Source: Clostridia bacterium (GTDB lineage Bacteria > Bacillota > Clostridia > Lachnospirales > Anaerotignaceae). From it: a stretch of 64,000 bases of DNA. The DNA is taken from contig JALCQR010000004.1 of NCBI GenBank assembly GCA_022651385.1, forward strand, positions 124,001 through 188,000, in the 5' to 3' direction. The position numbers and the translations under genes are program-made. The number at the start of each line of letters is the position of its first letter. Positions within the stretch are counted from its first letter, which is position 1. Under the pieces are notes generated by a model that did not search any database, was not told the origin of the DNA, and saw only the letters and a list, made by a program, of their open reading frames with translations. Below, piece after piece: positions 36,433 to 45,624 of this stretch.

Positions 36433-37434
36433 ATGCCAGAGGTATTGAGTCAGAGCCAAATAGACGCATTGCTTGCTTCTGTAATGGGCGGCGATGATGT
36501 TGAAAAAGAATCACTCGATCTTGATGATAAAGAAAAGAATTATAGAAAATATGATTTTTATAGTCCGAAGAAATTTACCAAGGACAAGCTCAATATTTTA
36601 AGAAATGCTTATGAAAACTATTGCAGAATAGTATCATCAAGGATAAACAGCCTTCTTAGGGTAACAAGTGAGGTTTCTCTGGTTACGGTTGAAGAAGAAC
36701 GGTACTATGAATTTAGTAACGCTTTGTCTGACAATGATGCGTTAACTTTAATTAATGTAAGCATGCCGGGAGCGGAAGTGGGAGAAAATATTTTTATGCA
36801 TATAACCACACCGCTTGTATTAAGCATGATAGACCGTATGCTTGGCGGTTCTGGGGAAGACAACGTTAATGTACCGTCATCATATGTATACACCGACATA
36901 GACCTTAGGCTTTATGAAAACATAGCAAGATATATTGTTGGGGTTATGAAAGATGGGTGGTCTAATTACATTGATATGGATTTTAAGATATCAAAGCTTG
37001 AGACGCCTCATGGATTGCTGCAAGAAATAGGGATGGACGAAACAGTCGTTATTGTTGTAATAGAAGCGGTAATAAATAAAGTTGCCGGGAAAATTACTAT
37101 CTGTATTCCCAGTACCTTACTTACAAACATGTTTTCCATTGTGGAAAGCAAATCAGCTTCACATGGAAGACAAGCTGGCGGAGAAGATAAAACGTCTCAA
37201 GAGATTTTTAGTTCTATTGAAGACTCTTCTTTGGAAGTTACCGCTAAAGTCGGCGATGCCACGGTATTATTAAAGGATATTTATGATCTTAAAGAGGGCG
37301 ACATCATTAATATGAATAAGCCTAAAAATTCTGATGTAGATGTTTATGTAGAGGATAATCCATGGTTTAAGGGAAAACTTGGTGTGCAAAACAAAAACAT
37401 TGCCGTAAGGATAAGCGATGTAATTAAAAACTAG
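36433..37434 (+). CDS. fliM: Flagellar motor switch protein FliM
   Basis: FliM is the CheY-P-binding middle layer of the switch complex. The 333-residue protein starts with the CheY-docking peptide LSQSQIDALL at residues 5-14, then a CheC-like middle domain (LRVTSEVSLVTVEEERYYEF, GGSGED). The C-terminal SpoA/FliN-like domain ends the protein (VTAKVGDATVLLKDIYDLKE). GGGGGTGA lies about ten bases upstream of the ATG. It is followed by fliY, the usual Gram-positive order. Confidence 0.95.
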   Translation: MPEVLSQSQIDALLASVMGGDDVEKESLDLDDKEKNYRKYDFYSPKKFTKDKLNILRNAYENYCRIVSSRINSLLRVTSEVSLVTVEEERYYEFSNALSDNDALTLINVSMPGAEVGENIFMHITTPLVLSMIDRMLGGSGEDNVNVPSSYVYTDIDLRLYENIARYIVGVMKDGWSNYIDMDFKISKLETPHGLLQEIGMDETVVIVVIEAVINKVAGKITICIPSTLLTNMFSIVESKSASHGRQAGGEDKTSQEIFSSIEDSSLEVTAKVGDATVLLKDIYDLKEGDIINMNKPKNSDVDVYVEDNPWFKGKLGVQNKNIAVRISDVIKN

Positions 37435-37463
37435 AGAGTATCATAAAGGGGAGAATTTATTAT

Positions 37464-38993
37464 ATGGAGTCAGAGATTTTTAGCTCTTTAGAGATAGATG
37501 CCATAGGTGAAATTCTTAACATAAGCCTTGGAGCATCGGCTACGGCAGTCTCTACACTACTTAACAGAAGAGTCGATATTACCATTCCTACGGTGGTAGT
37601 TTCAAACAAGCAAGATTTTGAATTTTCCTATATGGAACCGGCTGTTGGGGTTGAAATTGTTTATTTGTCTGGATTAAGCGGAAAAAACATAATGCTTTTA
37701 AAGCAGCATGATGTTAAAGTTATTGTTGAGATTCTTATGGGAACTGAAATTCCAGATGATGAGTTTGAGCTTAACGACCTTAATTTAAGTGCGGTTCGTG
37801 AAGTAATGAATCAGATGATGGGTGCTTCTTCAACGGCTTTGTCGGAATTTTTGGGAGAAGCTGTCAATATATCTACTCCTACGTCATATGAAATTAACAC
37901 AATGGAAGAGTTTAAAGAAAAATACCTTTCAGATGAGAAAATGGTTGTTGTAAGATTTTCATTAAAAATAGAAGACGCTATTGAAAGCGAATTCCTTAAT
38001 ATAATGACAATTGATTTGGCTAAAAAACTTTTAGCATGCATAGGTGTTGGAAGTAATGATACCAACAACACAAATAGTACGCCTAATGAGGTACATAAAG
38101 ACAACCAAACAGACAACAATAAGCCTTCACAACCTCAAAGCAATAATGAGGGGAAACTTTCACAAGAAGAAATAGAAAAATTAATGGCAGGAAATCAAGA
38201 AAATGAGCAGACAAGTGAGCCGGAAAAACCTCCTGAGACAGAGCCTTCAAACCCAGGCAAAATGCTTTCACAGGAGGAAATAGAAAAACTAATGTCAGGA
38301 GCTCAAGGCAATGAGCAGGCAAACGAGCCGGAAAAACCTCCTGAAACAAAGTCTTCAGACTCAGGCAAAATGCTTTCACAGGAGGAAATAGAAAAACTAA
38401 TGGCAGGAGCTCAAGAAAATGAGCAGACAAGCGAACCTGAAAAGCCTCCTGAAACAAAGCCTTCGGAGCCGTCTAACTCTAACAGGAAACTTTCACAAGA
38501 GGAAATAGAAAAACTTATAAACGCAGGTCCTGCTTCCGTAGGAAATGAAAATATGACTAATGTGCCGAAAGAAAATAACAAGGCACAGCCTAATGCGGTT
38601 GGAGATATTAACAGAAATGCTACACCGCAGGCCACAAGTGAACAGCCAAGGCAGCATGTAAATGAAAAGCGTGAGCCTAATATTATAAACGTTAAGCCAA
38701 ACAGAAACGATGAGATTCAAGAGGCAGTAGAACAGGGAGAGGAAAAACCAGAAAATCTGGACCTTATTATGGATGTGCCTTTGGAAATATCGGTTGAAAT
38801 TGGCCGTACTAAAAAGTGCGTAAAGGAAATACTTGAATACGGACAAGGTTCTCTTGTTGTTTTGGACAAGCTGGCAGGTGATCAGGTGGATGTTTATGTA
38901 AACGGTCAATGTATAGCCAAAGGCGATGTGGTGGTTGTTGATGATTGTTTTGGAGTACGTATAACAGAAGTTTTAAAGAAAGCTAAATTATAA
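37464..38993 (+). CDS. fliY: Flagellar motor switch phosphatase FliY with repeated CheY-docking-like peptide
   Basis: FliY combines a CheC-type CheY-P phosphatase (about 1-205) with a C-terminal FliN/SpoA switch domain (about 430-509). The phosphatase helices retain ExxxN/Q-like patterns in EIDAIGEILNISLGASATAV and LSAVREVMNQMMGASSTALS. The 225-residue linker is unusual: it holds four copies of LSQEEIEKL at residues 232, 268, 304 and 343, separated by Pro/Glu/Asn-rich spacers such as SEPEKPPET. This peptide resembles the single N-terminal CheY-P docking segment of FliM and FliY. The N-terminus itself lacks it. FliY is about 130 residues longer than B. subtilis FliY, the difference being this linker. 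Confidence 0.93.
   Translation: MESEIFSSLEIDAIGEILNISLGASATAVSTLLNRRVDITIPTVVVSNKQDFEFSYMEPAVGVEIVYLSGLSGKNIMLLKQHDVKVIVEILMGTEIPDDEFELNDLNLSAVREVMNQMMGASSTALSEFLGEAVNISTPTSYEINTMEEFKEKYLSDEKMVVVRFSLKIEDAIESEFLNIMTIDLAKKLLACIGVGSNDTNNTNSTPNEVHKDNQTDNNKPSQPQSNNEGKLSQEEIEKLMAGNQENEQTSEPEKPPETEPSNPGKMLSQEEIEKLMSGAQGNEQANEPEKPPETKSSDSGKMLSQEEIEKLMAGAQENEQTSEPEKPPETKPSEPSNSNRKLSQEEIEKLINAGPASVGNENMTNVPKENNKAQPNAVGDINRNATPQATSEQPRQHVNEKREPNIINVKPNRNDEIQEAVEQGEEKPENLDLIMDVPLEISVEIGRTKKCVKEILEYGQGSLVVLDKLAGDQVDVYVNGQCIAKGDVVVVDDCFGVRITEVLKKAKL
38157..38516 (+). repeat. In-frame repeat array in fliY linker, period 108-117 bp
   Basis: Units encoding LSQEEIEKL begin at 38157, 38265, 38373 and 38490, so the periods are 108, 108 and 117 bases, all multiples of three. 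The middle spacers are also similar in DNA (GAGCCGGAAAAACCTCCTGA type), which points to recent tandem duplication. Confidence 0.9.
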
Positions 38994-39024
38994 AACAATT
39001 AAAACGATGGAAAGGATGTTTCAA

Positions 39025-39384
39025 ATGTCTAAAATACTTTTGGTTGATGATGCTTCTTTCATGAGAATGATGATTAAGGATGCTCTTATGAAAAACGGCT
39101 ACAGCGATTTATATGAGGCGTCTGACGGAGTGGAGGCTGTTTCTAAATATTCAGAAATAAAGCCTGATTTAGTTATTATGGATATAACAATGCCTAATAT
39201 GGATGGACTTGATGCTTTGAAAGCAATTAAAAAAATTGATCCGAATGCTAACGTTGTTATGTGCTCGGCCATGGGACAGGAAGCAATGGTTATAGACGCA
39301 ATAAAATCAGGAGCAAGAGACTTTATAGTAAAACCGTTTAAACCTGAGAGAATATTAAAAACAGTTTCATCAGTTTTGGGGTAA
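39025..39384 (+). CDS. cheY: Chemotaxis response regulator CheY
   Basis: CheY, when phosphorylated, binds FliM/FliY and sets motor direction. The 119-residue receiver domain has the acidic pair in LLVDDASFMR, the phospho-acceptor Asp in LVIMDITMPNMDG, the Ser/Thr switch in VVMCSAMGQEA and the Lys in FIVKPFKPE. The ATG at 39025 follows GAAAGGATG by about eight bases and starts MSKILLVDD; an upstream in-frame ATG at 39007 adds six residues that do not fit the family. It lies between fliY and fliO, the standard Gram-positive position. Confidence 0.94.
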   Translation: MSKILLVDDASFMRMMIKDALMKNGYSDLYEASDGVEAVSKYSEIKPDLVIMDITMPNMDGLDALKAIKKIDPNANVVMCSAMGQEAMVIDAIKSGARDFIVKPFKPERILKTVSSVLG

Positions 39385-39401
39385 TCAAAAAGTAGCTGGG
39401 A

Positions 39402-39761
39402 GTGATTTCGATTATAAAAGATATTTTACCGTTGGTTTTTACACTATTTGCGGTTATTCTTATTTTATACCTTAGTTACGTTTTTACAAAGTTTATTGGA
39501 AAAAGGTCTATAAAATACGGCGGCTCCAGCAATATGAAAATTGTGGACAGGCTTTCAATTACACAAGACAAATCAATTGTGATTTTGAAGGCAGGCGGAA
39601 AATTTTATTTATTAGCTGTTTCTCCGTCAGATATTAAGCTAATAACGGAATTGGAGGAATTTGACGAAAACAGTTTAGCGGTCATTAATGATAGCAACAT
39701 TCAGGGAAATCTTGACTTTAAAAGCATTTTAAATCAAATTTTTCCAACCAGAAAAAAATAG
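39402..39761 (+). CDS. fliO: Flagellar biosynthesis protein FliO
   Basis: FliO aids assembly of the FliPQR export gate. The protein has about 119 residues: one membrane helix (ILPLVFTLFAVILILYLSYV), then a small cytoplasmic domain with MKIVDRLSITQDKSIVILKA, the FliO/FliZ signature. The start is uncertain. The GTG at 39402 overlaps the only ribosome-site-like GGGAG. A rare ATT start at 39411 or another non-standard start cannot be excluded. Position between cheY and fliP is conserved. Confidence 0.85.
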   Translation: MISIIKDILPLVFTLFAVILILYLSYVFTKFIGKRSIKYGGSSNMKIVDRLSITQDKSIVILKAGGKFYLLAVSPSDIKLITELEEFDENSLAVINDSNIQGNLDFKSILNQIFPTRKK

Positions 39762-39817
39762 AAATATTTTTGCTATGTGCTTGTTTTGTTGAGAGATAAT
39801 TTGAGAGGTATTTTATT

Positions 39818-40474
39818 ATGAATGGTGCTTTAATTAATATAAACGGTAACGGAATGCAGACGCTTAACATTATTTTTTTGCTGACATTTTTGTCACTTCT
39901 GCCTTCCATTATCATTATGATGACATCTTTTACAAGAATAATAATAGTTTTATCTTTTTTAAGGAACGCTCTTGGACTTCAGCAAACTCCACCAAACAAT
40001 GTTTTAGTAGGAATAGCTCTTTTTCTTACTTTGTTTATTATGTCACCTGTTATTGACAACATAAACCAAAATGCATACATACCTTATAAAAACGAACAGA
40101 TAACGGCAGAAGAAGCCATAGAAAAAGCATCGGTGCCTATGAAAGAGTTCATGCTTAAACAGACAGAGACCGATACTTTAGACATGTTTATGCAGTATGC
40201 AGGAGAAGAAAAAACTGACGATTACAGCAAAGTACCTATGAGGGTTGTTATACCATCTTTTATAACAAGCGAGCTTAAAAGAGCCTTTTTAATAGGTTTC
40301 CTTTTATATCTTCCTTTCTTGCTTATAGATATAATTGTTTCAAGCACTCTTATGTCAATGGGAATGATAATGCTGCCTCCGGCTATGATTTCATTGCCGT
40401 TTAAGATTCTGCTGTTTATAACCGTTAACGGCTGGCAATTGCTGTTTTCAACTTTAATAAAGGGCTTCAATTAA
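39818..40474 (+). CDS. fliP: Flagellar export gate protein FliP
   Basis: FliP is the pentameric core of the type III export gate. The 218-residue protein has four hydrophobic helices and the family blocks TSFTRIIIVLSFLRNALGLQ, QTPPNNVLVGIALFLTLFIM and SMGMIMLPPAMISLPFKILL. Its N-terminus (MNGALININGNGMQ) is short and has no cleavable signal peptide, unlike enterobacterial FliP. GAGAGGTA precedes the ATG. Confidence 0.96.
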   Translation: MNGALININGNGMQTLNIIFLLTFLSLLPSIIIMMTSFTRIIIVLSFLRNALGLQQTPPNNVLVGIALFLTLFIMSPVIDNINQNAYIPYKNEQITAEEAIEKASVPMKEFMLKQTETDTLDMFMQYAGEEKTDDYSKVPMRVVIPSFITSELKRAFLIGFLLYLPFLLIDIIVSSTLMSMGMIMLPPAMISLPFKILLFITVNGWQLLFSTLIKGFN

Positions 40475-40493
40475 TTTATGGGAGAATAAATTT

Positions 40494-40751
40494 ATGACTA
40501 ATTCACAAGTTTTGGCAATAATGCAAAAAGCCATAATGGTAGCTATTAAAATTGGAGGCCCCATATTAATTTTAAGCATGGCATTAGGCGTTATAATATC
40601 TATTATACAGGCTGCAACACAAATACATGAACAGACTGTAACCTTTGTTCCAAAGCTTATACTTATTGCAATTATCTGTGTTGTTTTTGGGGCGTGGATG
40701 CTGGAAACACTTCAGGATTTTTTATATGATGTATTTAAGCTTATGCTCTGA
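40494..40751 (+). CDS. fliQ: Flagellar export gate protein FliQ
   Basis: The 85-residue membrane protein has two hydrophobic helices and the FliQ signature GGPILILSMALGVIISIIQA followed by ATQIHEQTVTFVPKL. Four copies join FliP and FliR in the gate. GGAGAATA precedes the ATG. fliR follows after 101 bases, a rather long gap with two GGTATATA repeats. Confidence 0.95.
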   Translation: MTNSQVLAIMQKAIMVAIKIGGPILILSMALGVIISIIQAATQIHEQTVTFVPKLILIAIICVVFGAWMLETLQDFLYDVFKLML

Positions 40752-40852
40752 TTCTTAAAATCTTAAGTGTTTTATAACCGGTATATAGGTATATATTAAA
40801 ACTGAATTAAAAAATTTGACTTGTTACATAAATTTTGGAGGACCGGCGGTAT

Positions 40853-41620
40853 ATGGATCTTTACAAAACTGATTTTGTTTTATTCTCATTTATACTTATG
40901 AGAATGTCTGGGTTTATTTTTCTAAACCCTATATTCGGAAGAAAAAATGTACCTAATATTGTAAAAACAGGTCTTGTAATGGCTCTTACAATAATAGTTT
41001 ATACAGCGTCAGGCAACGAAAAAGTAGTGATTTCAGGTATCTTTGAGTATGGAGTGCTTCTTGTAAAGGAGTTTGCAGCCGGTTATGCCATTGGTTTTGT
41101 AGTCAGCTTATTCTCATATGTAATAATTTCAGCCGGCGAGATGATAGATATGCAGATGGGTATGTCTATGTCTAAAGTGTTTGATGCACAGACTAATTCA
41201 TCTATATCACTTAGCTCTACGTATTACAACATACTGTATATGCTTTTGTTTTTTGTGGCGGATGCACATTTGGCACTTATAAATATTTTGATTAACTCAA
41301 GCAAGGTAATGCCATATGGTCAGATTGCTCTTGGTCAGAATTTATCAAAGGGCATTTTGGAAATTTTCACTTTGTGCTCGGTTTTAGCCGTCAAAATGGC
41401 ATTTCCGATAATAGCCATAGAGCTTTTATGTGCTATAGGAATGGGCATATTAATGAGAGCAATACCGCAGGTAAACGTATTTGTAGTAGATATTCAGCTG
41501 AAAATATTTGTTGGGCTGTTTTTAATTGCTTTTACGTTTCTGCCAATATCGAATTTTTTAAACAATATGATAACAACTATGCTTGAGAGTATAAAAAATA
41601 TAATGAGTCTTATGGGTTAG
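40853..41620 (+). CDS. fliR: Flagellar export gate protein FliR
   Basis: The 255-residue protein has about six membrane helices. The family blocks are FLNPIFGRKNVPNIVKTGLV, EFAAGYAIGFVVSLFSYVII with SAGEMIDMQMGMSMSKVFDA, and RAIPQVNVFVVDIQLKIFVG. The ATG at 40853 is preferred over a TTG at 40835 that is part of the GGAGG ribosome-site region; spacing to that site is long (about 12). FliR completes the FliPQR gate with FlhB downstream. Confidence 0.94.
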   Translation: MDLYKTDFVLFSFILMRMSGFIFLNPIFGRKNVPNIVKTGLVMALTIIVYTASGNEKVVISGIFEYGVLLVKEFAAGYAIGFVVSLFSYVIISAGEMIDMQMGMSMSKVFDAQTNSSISLSSTYYNILYMLLFFVADAHLALINILINSSKVMPYGQIALGQNLSKGILEIFTLCSVLAVKMAFPIIAIELLCAIGMGILMRAIPQVNVFVVDIQLKIFVGLFLIAFTFLPISNFLNNMITTMLESIKNIMSLMG

Positions 41621-41668
41621 TCTTTTAAAAAGTATTATACACTTTTAAATTATAAAGGGTGATGATTT

Positions 41669-42733
41669 TTGGCTGATGATTCAAAGACTGAAAAAGCCAC
41701 TCCCAAACGTAGGCAGGATGAACGTAAAAAGGGCAATGTGGTAGTAAGCAAGGATATTATTGCAATAATGTCGCTTATCGGTTCATTTTTCACATTAAAG
41801 TTGCTGGGACCAAAAATGGTAAGCAATGCAGAAATGTTTATGTATAGGTATTTCAATTATGCCGAAAGCAAGTCTGCGCTTTCTGAAAGCTTTTTATTAG
41901 ACATAACAAAAGATTTTGTATATGAATTCTGCATTATAGCAATGCCTGTCATATTAGTTTCAGTAGGCCTTGCTGTTATAGCCACAATAGCGCAGACGAA
42001 ACCTATTTTTGTACTGGAAAGCCTTAAGCCGAAATTCAGCAGAATAAATCCGATACAGGGCATTAAAAATTTATTTTCACTAAGAAGCTTATTTGATGTT
42101 ATTAAGGGAATTATTAAAATTTCTATAATAATAGCGGTCTTATACAATTTTATAACGAAAAGCTTAGCGGAAATTTCAAGAACTATTAATATGGATGTTG
42201 TGCAATCATGCTCTGTTTTATTCAGCCTTATTATGAGCCTTGCTTTAAAAATATGTCTTGCTTTTGTAGCTATATCTGTTTTTGACTATTTCTTCCAATG
42301 GTGGGAATATGAAAGACAAATTAGAATGTCTAAACAAGAACTTAAAGAGGAATATAAAGATCTTGAGGGTGATCCTCAGGTAAAAGGCAGAATAAGAGAC
42401 ATACAGCGTAAAATGGCTATGTCAAGAATGATGCAGGCTGTGCCAAAAGCAGATGTGGTTATAAAAAACCCAACGCACTTTGCTGTTGCCTTAAAATATG
42501 ATTTAAATAAGGATAATGCTCCTATACTTTTGGCAAAAGGTCAGGATGAGCTTGCTCTTAGAATAATACATGAGGCGGAGATTAATAATGTGTACGTTTT
42601 GGAAAACAGGCCTTTGGCAAGGGCAATATATGCCACAACGGACATTAATCAGGAGATACCTCAGGAGTTTTACGGAACAGTGGCGGAAATTCTTGTATAT
42701 GTATACAAGATTAAAAATAAAAAGTTAATATAA
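41669..42733 (+). CDS. flhB: Flagellar export switch protein FlhB
   Basis: FlhB sets export specificity by self-cleavage. The 354-residue protein starts at TTG with AAAGGGTGATG upstream and opens ADDSKTEKATPKRRQDERKK, the family N-terminus. It has four membrane helices and the autocleavage site NPTH at residues 267-270 (VVIKNPTHFAVALKYD). It responds to FliK, encoded at the head of this operon. flhA follows immediately. Confidence 0.96.
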   Translation: MADDSKTEKATPKRRQDERKKGNVVVSKDIIAIMSLIGSFFTLKLLGPKMVSNAEMFMYRYFNYAESKSALSESFLLDITKDFVYEFCIIAMPVILVSVGLAVIATIAQTKPIFVLESLKPKFSRINPIQGIKNLFSLRSLFDVIKGIIKISIIIAVLYNFITKSLAEISRTINMDVVQSCSVLFSLIMSLALKICLAFVAISVFDYFFQWWEYERQIRMSKQELKEEYKDLEGDPQVKGRIRDIQRKMAMSRMMQAVPKADVVIKNPTHFAVALKYDLNKDNAPILLAKGQDELALRIIHEAEINNVYVLENRPLARAIYATTDINQEIPQEFYGTVAEILVYVYKIKNKKLI

Positions 42734-42751
42734 ATTGAAATGGTGTGGGCT

Positions 42752-44809
42752 ATGAAACGTTTTTTTAGGAATTCGATTTCCTTATTTGTAATTTTAATTA
42801 TATTGCTGTTGATAATACCTTTAAGCCCTTTTTTGCTTGATATTTTATTTGTATTTAATATATCTATTTCGCTTATAATTTTGCTTATAACCATGAATAT
42901 AAAAGAGCCGCTGGAGTTCTCAATTTTTCCTTCCCTGCTGCTTATTACAACGCTTTTCAGGCTTGGATTAAATGTATCATCAACAAGACTTATTCTTACA
43001 AGGCAAGGTTCAGCGGGACAAGTTATAAAGGCTTTCGGAAGTTTTGTACTTCAGGGAAACGTTATTGTAGGAACTATTATATTCTTAATTATAGTTCTTG
43101 TACAGTTTATAGTAATAACAAAAGGAGCTGAACGTGTGGCTGAAGTTGCTGCCCGTTTTACCCTTGATGCTATGCCGGGAAAGCAGATGGCTATAGACGC
43201 CGACTTGAATTCCGGCCTTATAAATGAACAGGAAGCCAGAGTAAGAAGATATAAAATACAAAAAGAAGCCGACTTTTACGGAGCTATGGATGGTGCCACC
43301 AAAATTGTCAAAGGCGATGCCGTTATGTCATTGATTATTACTACTATAAACTTTGTGGCAGGTGTTATAATAGGTTCTGTTCAGTCCGGCATGAGTTTTT
43401 CAGAGGTTTTGCAGGTATACTCTATTGCTACAATTGGTGACGGACTTGTATCACAGATACCAGCGCTTCTTATATCAACTGCAACAGGCATGATAGTTAC
43501 CCGTTCGGTTTCAGAGGGAAGCTTAAATACTGATGTGGCAAGACAGTTCTTAGCTCAGCCTCAGGCTATTCTTATGGGCGGCAGCATTGTAGCAGCTCTT
43601 ATTGTTGTTCCGGGTACTCCTAAAATTCCGCTTATTGTAGTATCGGCATTGCTTCTTTCACTCGGCGGAAATGTAAAGAAAAACATGAAAGAAAGCGTTG
43701 CAAAAAAACAGGTTAAGACTGAAGCTAAAGCTGCTGAAAAGCCGGCAAGCGAAGAAGATTATTACAAAGACGTAAACAATATTTACTCACTTATAAACGT
43801 TGAGCCTATAGAAATGGAGTTTGGCTACAGCCTTATACCGTTGGTTGATGAATCAAGCGGAGGCAAGCTTATAAACAGAATTGTAATTTTCAGAAGAAAA
43901 TATGCTCAGGATATGGGATTTGTAATTCCATCTATACGAATACGTGACAGTGCTTCGCTAAACCCTAACCAATATGTGATAAAGATTAAGGGTGAGGTTG
44001 TGGCAACAGGCGAAATTCTTGTGGATTATTATCTTGCCCTTGAGCCTTCAGAGCCTTCCGGTGATATAGACGGAATAGAAACTATTGAGCCGGCCTACGG
44101 AATACCAAGTAAATGGATACTTCCTGAAAATAAAGAGCTTGCCGAGTTATATGGTTATACCGTAATAGATCCACTTTCGGTTATGGTTACGCATCTGTCG
44201 GAAACGGTTTCGTCCCATGCTTATGAACTTCTATCAAGAACAGAAATTATGCACCTTATTGACAACGTTAAGAAAAGCTCACCGGAAATTGTTGAGGAAG
44301 CATTCCCTAATATCATATCGTACAGCAATTTCCAGAAGATTATATCAAATCTTTTAAAAGAAGGCGTTCCTATAAAGGATATGGTTACCATTATAGAAAC
44401 AATTGTGGACTCATCCTCCGCTGGAAAGGATATTGATACTATAACGGAAAATATAAGAGTTGCCCTTAAGAGAACTATTACAAGAAAGTTCTGTGAGGAC
44501 GGACAGATGAAAGTTATAACATTGGATGCTGAGCTTGAGAAGGTTATTATATCAAGCATGTCTAAAAGCGAACAGGGCGTTTATCTTTCGTTAAGTCCTG
44601 ATGTTCTGCAAAAGATTTTGAATCAGCTTTCGGATAACATTAAAAAGTTCAATGATATTTCGCACAGGCCTATTATTTTAACAAGTCACGTGATAAGAGT
44701 TTATTTTTATAGATTAATTGAGCAGTTTTATCCGAATGTAAGCGTTATTTCTTTTAATGAAATAGCAAATAACGTACAGATTCAATCTATAGGCAATATA
44801 AAAATTTAA
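42752..44809 (+). CDS. flhA: Flagellar export apparatus protein FlhA
   Basis: FlhA forms the nonameric export ring and docks chaperone-substrate complexes. The 685-residue protein has about eight membrane helices. The FHIPEP-type segment includes DLNSGLINEQEARVRRYKIQ and EADFYGAMDGATKIVKGDAV. The cytoplasmic ring domain follows. The ATG at 42752 is chosen because the membrane region starts MKRFFRNSISLFV; an upstream ATG at 42740 adds four residues and has no ribosome site either. flhF and flhG, which normally come next, are absent. Confidence 0.94.
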   Translation: MKRFFRNSISLFVILIILLLIIPLSPFLLDILFVFNISISLIILLITMNIKEPLEFSIFPSLLLITTLFRLGLNVSSTRLILTRQGSAGQVIKAFGSFVLQGNVIVGTIIFLIIVLVQFIVITKGAERVAEVAARFTLDAMPGKQMAIDADLNSGLINEQEARVRRYKIQKEADFYGAMDGATKIVKGDAVMSLIITTINFVAGVIIGSVQSGMSFSEVLQVYSIATIGDGLVSQIPALLISTATGMIVTRSVSEGSLNTDVARQFLAQPQAILMGGSIVAALIVVPGTPKIPLIVVSALLLSLGGNVKKNMKESVAKKQVKTEAKAAEKPASEEDYYKDVNNIYSLINVEPIEMEFGYSLIPLVDESSGGKLINRIVIFRRKYAQDMGFVIPSIRIRDSASLNPNQYVIKIKGEVVATGEILVDYYLALEPSEPSGDIDGIETIEPAYGIPSKWILPENKELAELYGYTVIDPLSVMVTHLSETVSSHAYELLSRTEIMHLIDNVKKSSPEIVEEAFPNIISYSNFQKIISNLLKEGVPIKDMVTIIETIVDSSSAGKDIDTITENIRVALKRTITRKFCEDGQMKVITLDAELEKVIISSMSKSEQGVYLSLSPDVLQKILNQLSDNIKKFNDISHRPIILTSHVIRVYFYRLIEQFYPNVSVISFNEIANNVQIQSIGNIKI

Positions 44810-44833
44810 CACATGGGGGAGGGGTAGAAAAGT

Positions 44834-45607
44834 ATGAAGCTAAAAGAAAAATTATGTGATATGACAAGTGAGGAGCTGTTTATTGAATACAAGACTACCC
44901 ACAACTTGAAAGTAAGAAATGAGCTTGTGTTAAGATATATACATATAGTTAAAAACATAGCCATTCAGATGCGCGGTGTGTATAATGATTTGACTCAAAT
45001 TGACGATATAGTAAATGAAGGTGTAATAGTTCTTATGAACGCGATTGACAAGTTTGACATAAATAAGAACATAAAGTTTGAGAGTTTTATTTCTAAAAGA
45101 ATACGCGGACTTGTAATTGACATTGCGCGAAAGAATGACTGGGTGCCAAGAAGTATAAGAAAAGCCGCAAAAAGTGTGGACAAGGCGGCAAATGATCTTT
45201 TTATAAAGTTTGGAAGAATGCCGACCGATGATGAAATGGCTGATTATATGAATATGCCTATTGAAAAGTACAGAAAAGTGTTGGGTGACACCAATCTTAT
45301 GAATGTTTTGTCCTTTGAGATACTTCTTGATGGCGCTGAAAACGGTTTGCCGGGCAATCAGGTTATGAGCTCTAATCTGGAAAGTATGCCGGAACATTAT
45401 CTGGATACTGAGGAGTTAAAGATGGAAATGAGGGCCGGATTTAATAATTTAAGAGATAAAGAAAAACTTGTCATATCTCTTCATTATGTTCAGGGCCTTA
45501 ACATGAAGGAAATAGCAGGGGTTTTGGGTGTAAGTGAGCCAAGGATATCTCAGCTGCACTCTAACGCTTTAAGAAAGCTAAGGATATATTTACAAGGAAG
45601 GATTTAG
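44834..45607 (+). CDS. sigD: Flagellar sigma factor SigD (sigma-28)
   Basis: SigD directs RNA polymerase to late flagellar and chemotaxis promoters. The 257-residue protein has region 2 (NELVLRYIHIVKNIAIQM, then DLTQIDDIVNEGVIVLMNAI), region 3 (RKAAKSVDKAANDLFIKFGR) and region 4 with the helix-turn-helix MKEIAGVLGVSEPRISQLHS. Lack of region 1 is normal for this group. Promoters of its type are proposed at 27783 and 57672. An anti-sigma FlgM gene is not in the window and may lie beyond flgK. Confidence 0.95.
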   Translation: MKLKEKLCDMTSEELFIEYKTTHNLKVRNELVLRYIHIVKNIAIQMRGVYNDLTQIDDIVNEGVIVLMNAIDKFDINKNIKFESFISKRIRGLVIDIARKNDWVPRSIRKAAKSVDKAANDLFIKFGRMPTDDEMADYMNMPIEKYRKVLGDTNLMNVLSFEILLDGAENGLPGNQVMSSNLESMPEHYLDTEELKMEMRAGFNNLRDKEKLVISLHYVQGLNMKEIAGVLGVSEPRISQLHSNALRKLRIYLQGRI

Positions 45608-45624
45608 ACAAGGAGGGTATAAAT

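Noticed and set aside
38157-38516. CRISPR-like array
   Set aside because: The spaced repeats are coding, in frame with fliY, vary at synonymous sites and have similar spacers; no cas genes are near.
44930-45397. Minus-strand frame of 155 codons opposite sigD
   Set aside because: Antisense to the sigma factor's conserved regions; composition is that expected for a shadow frame.
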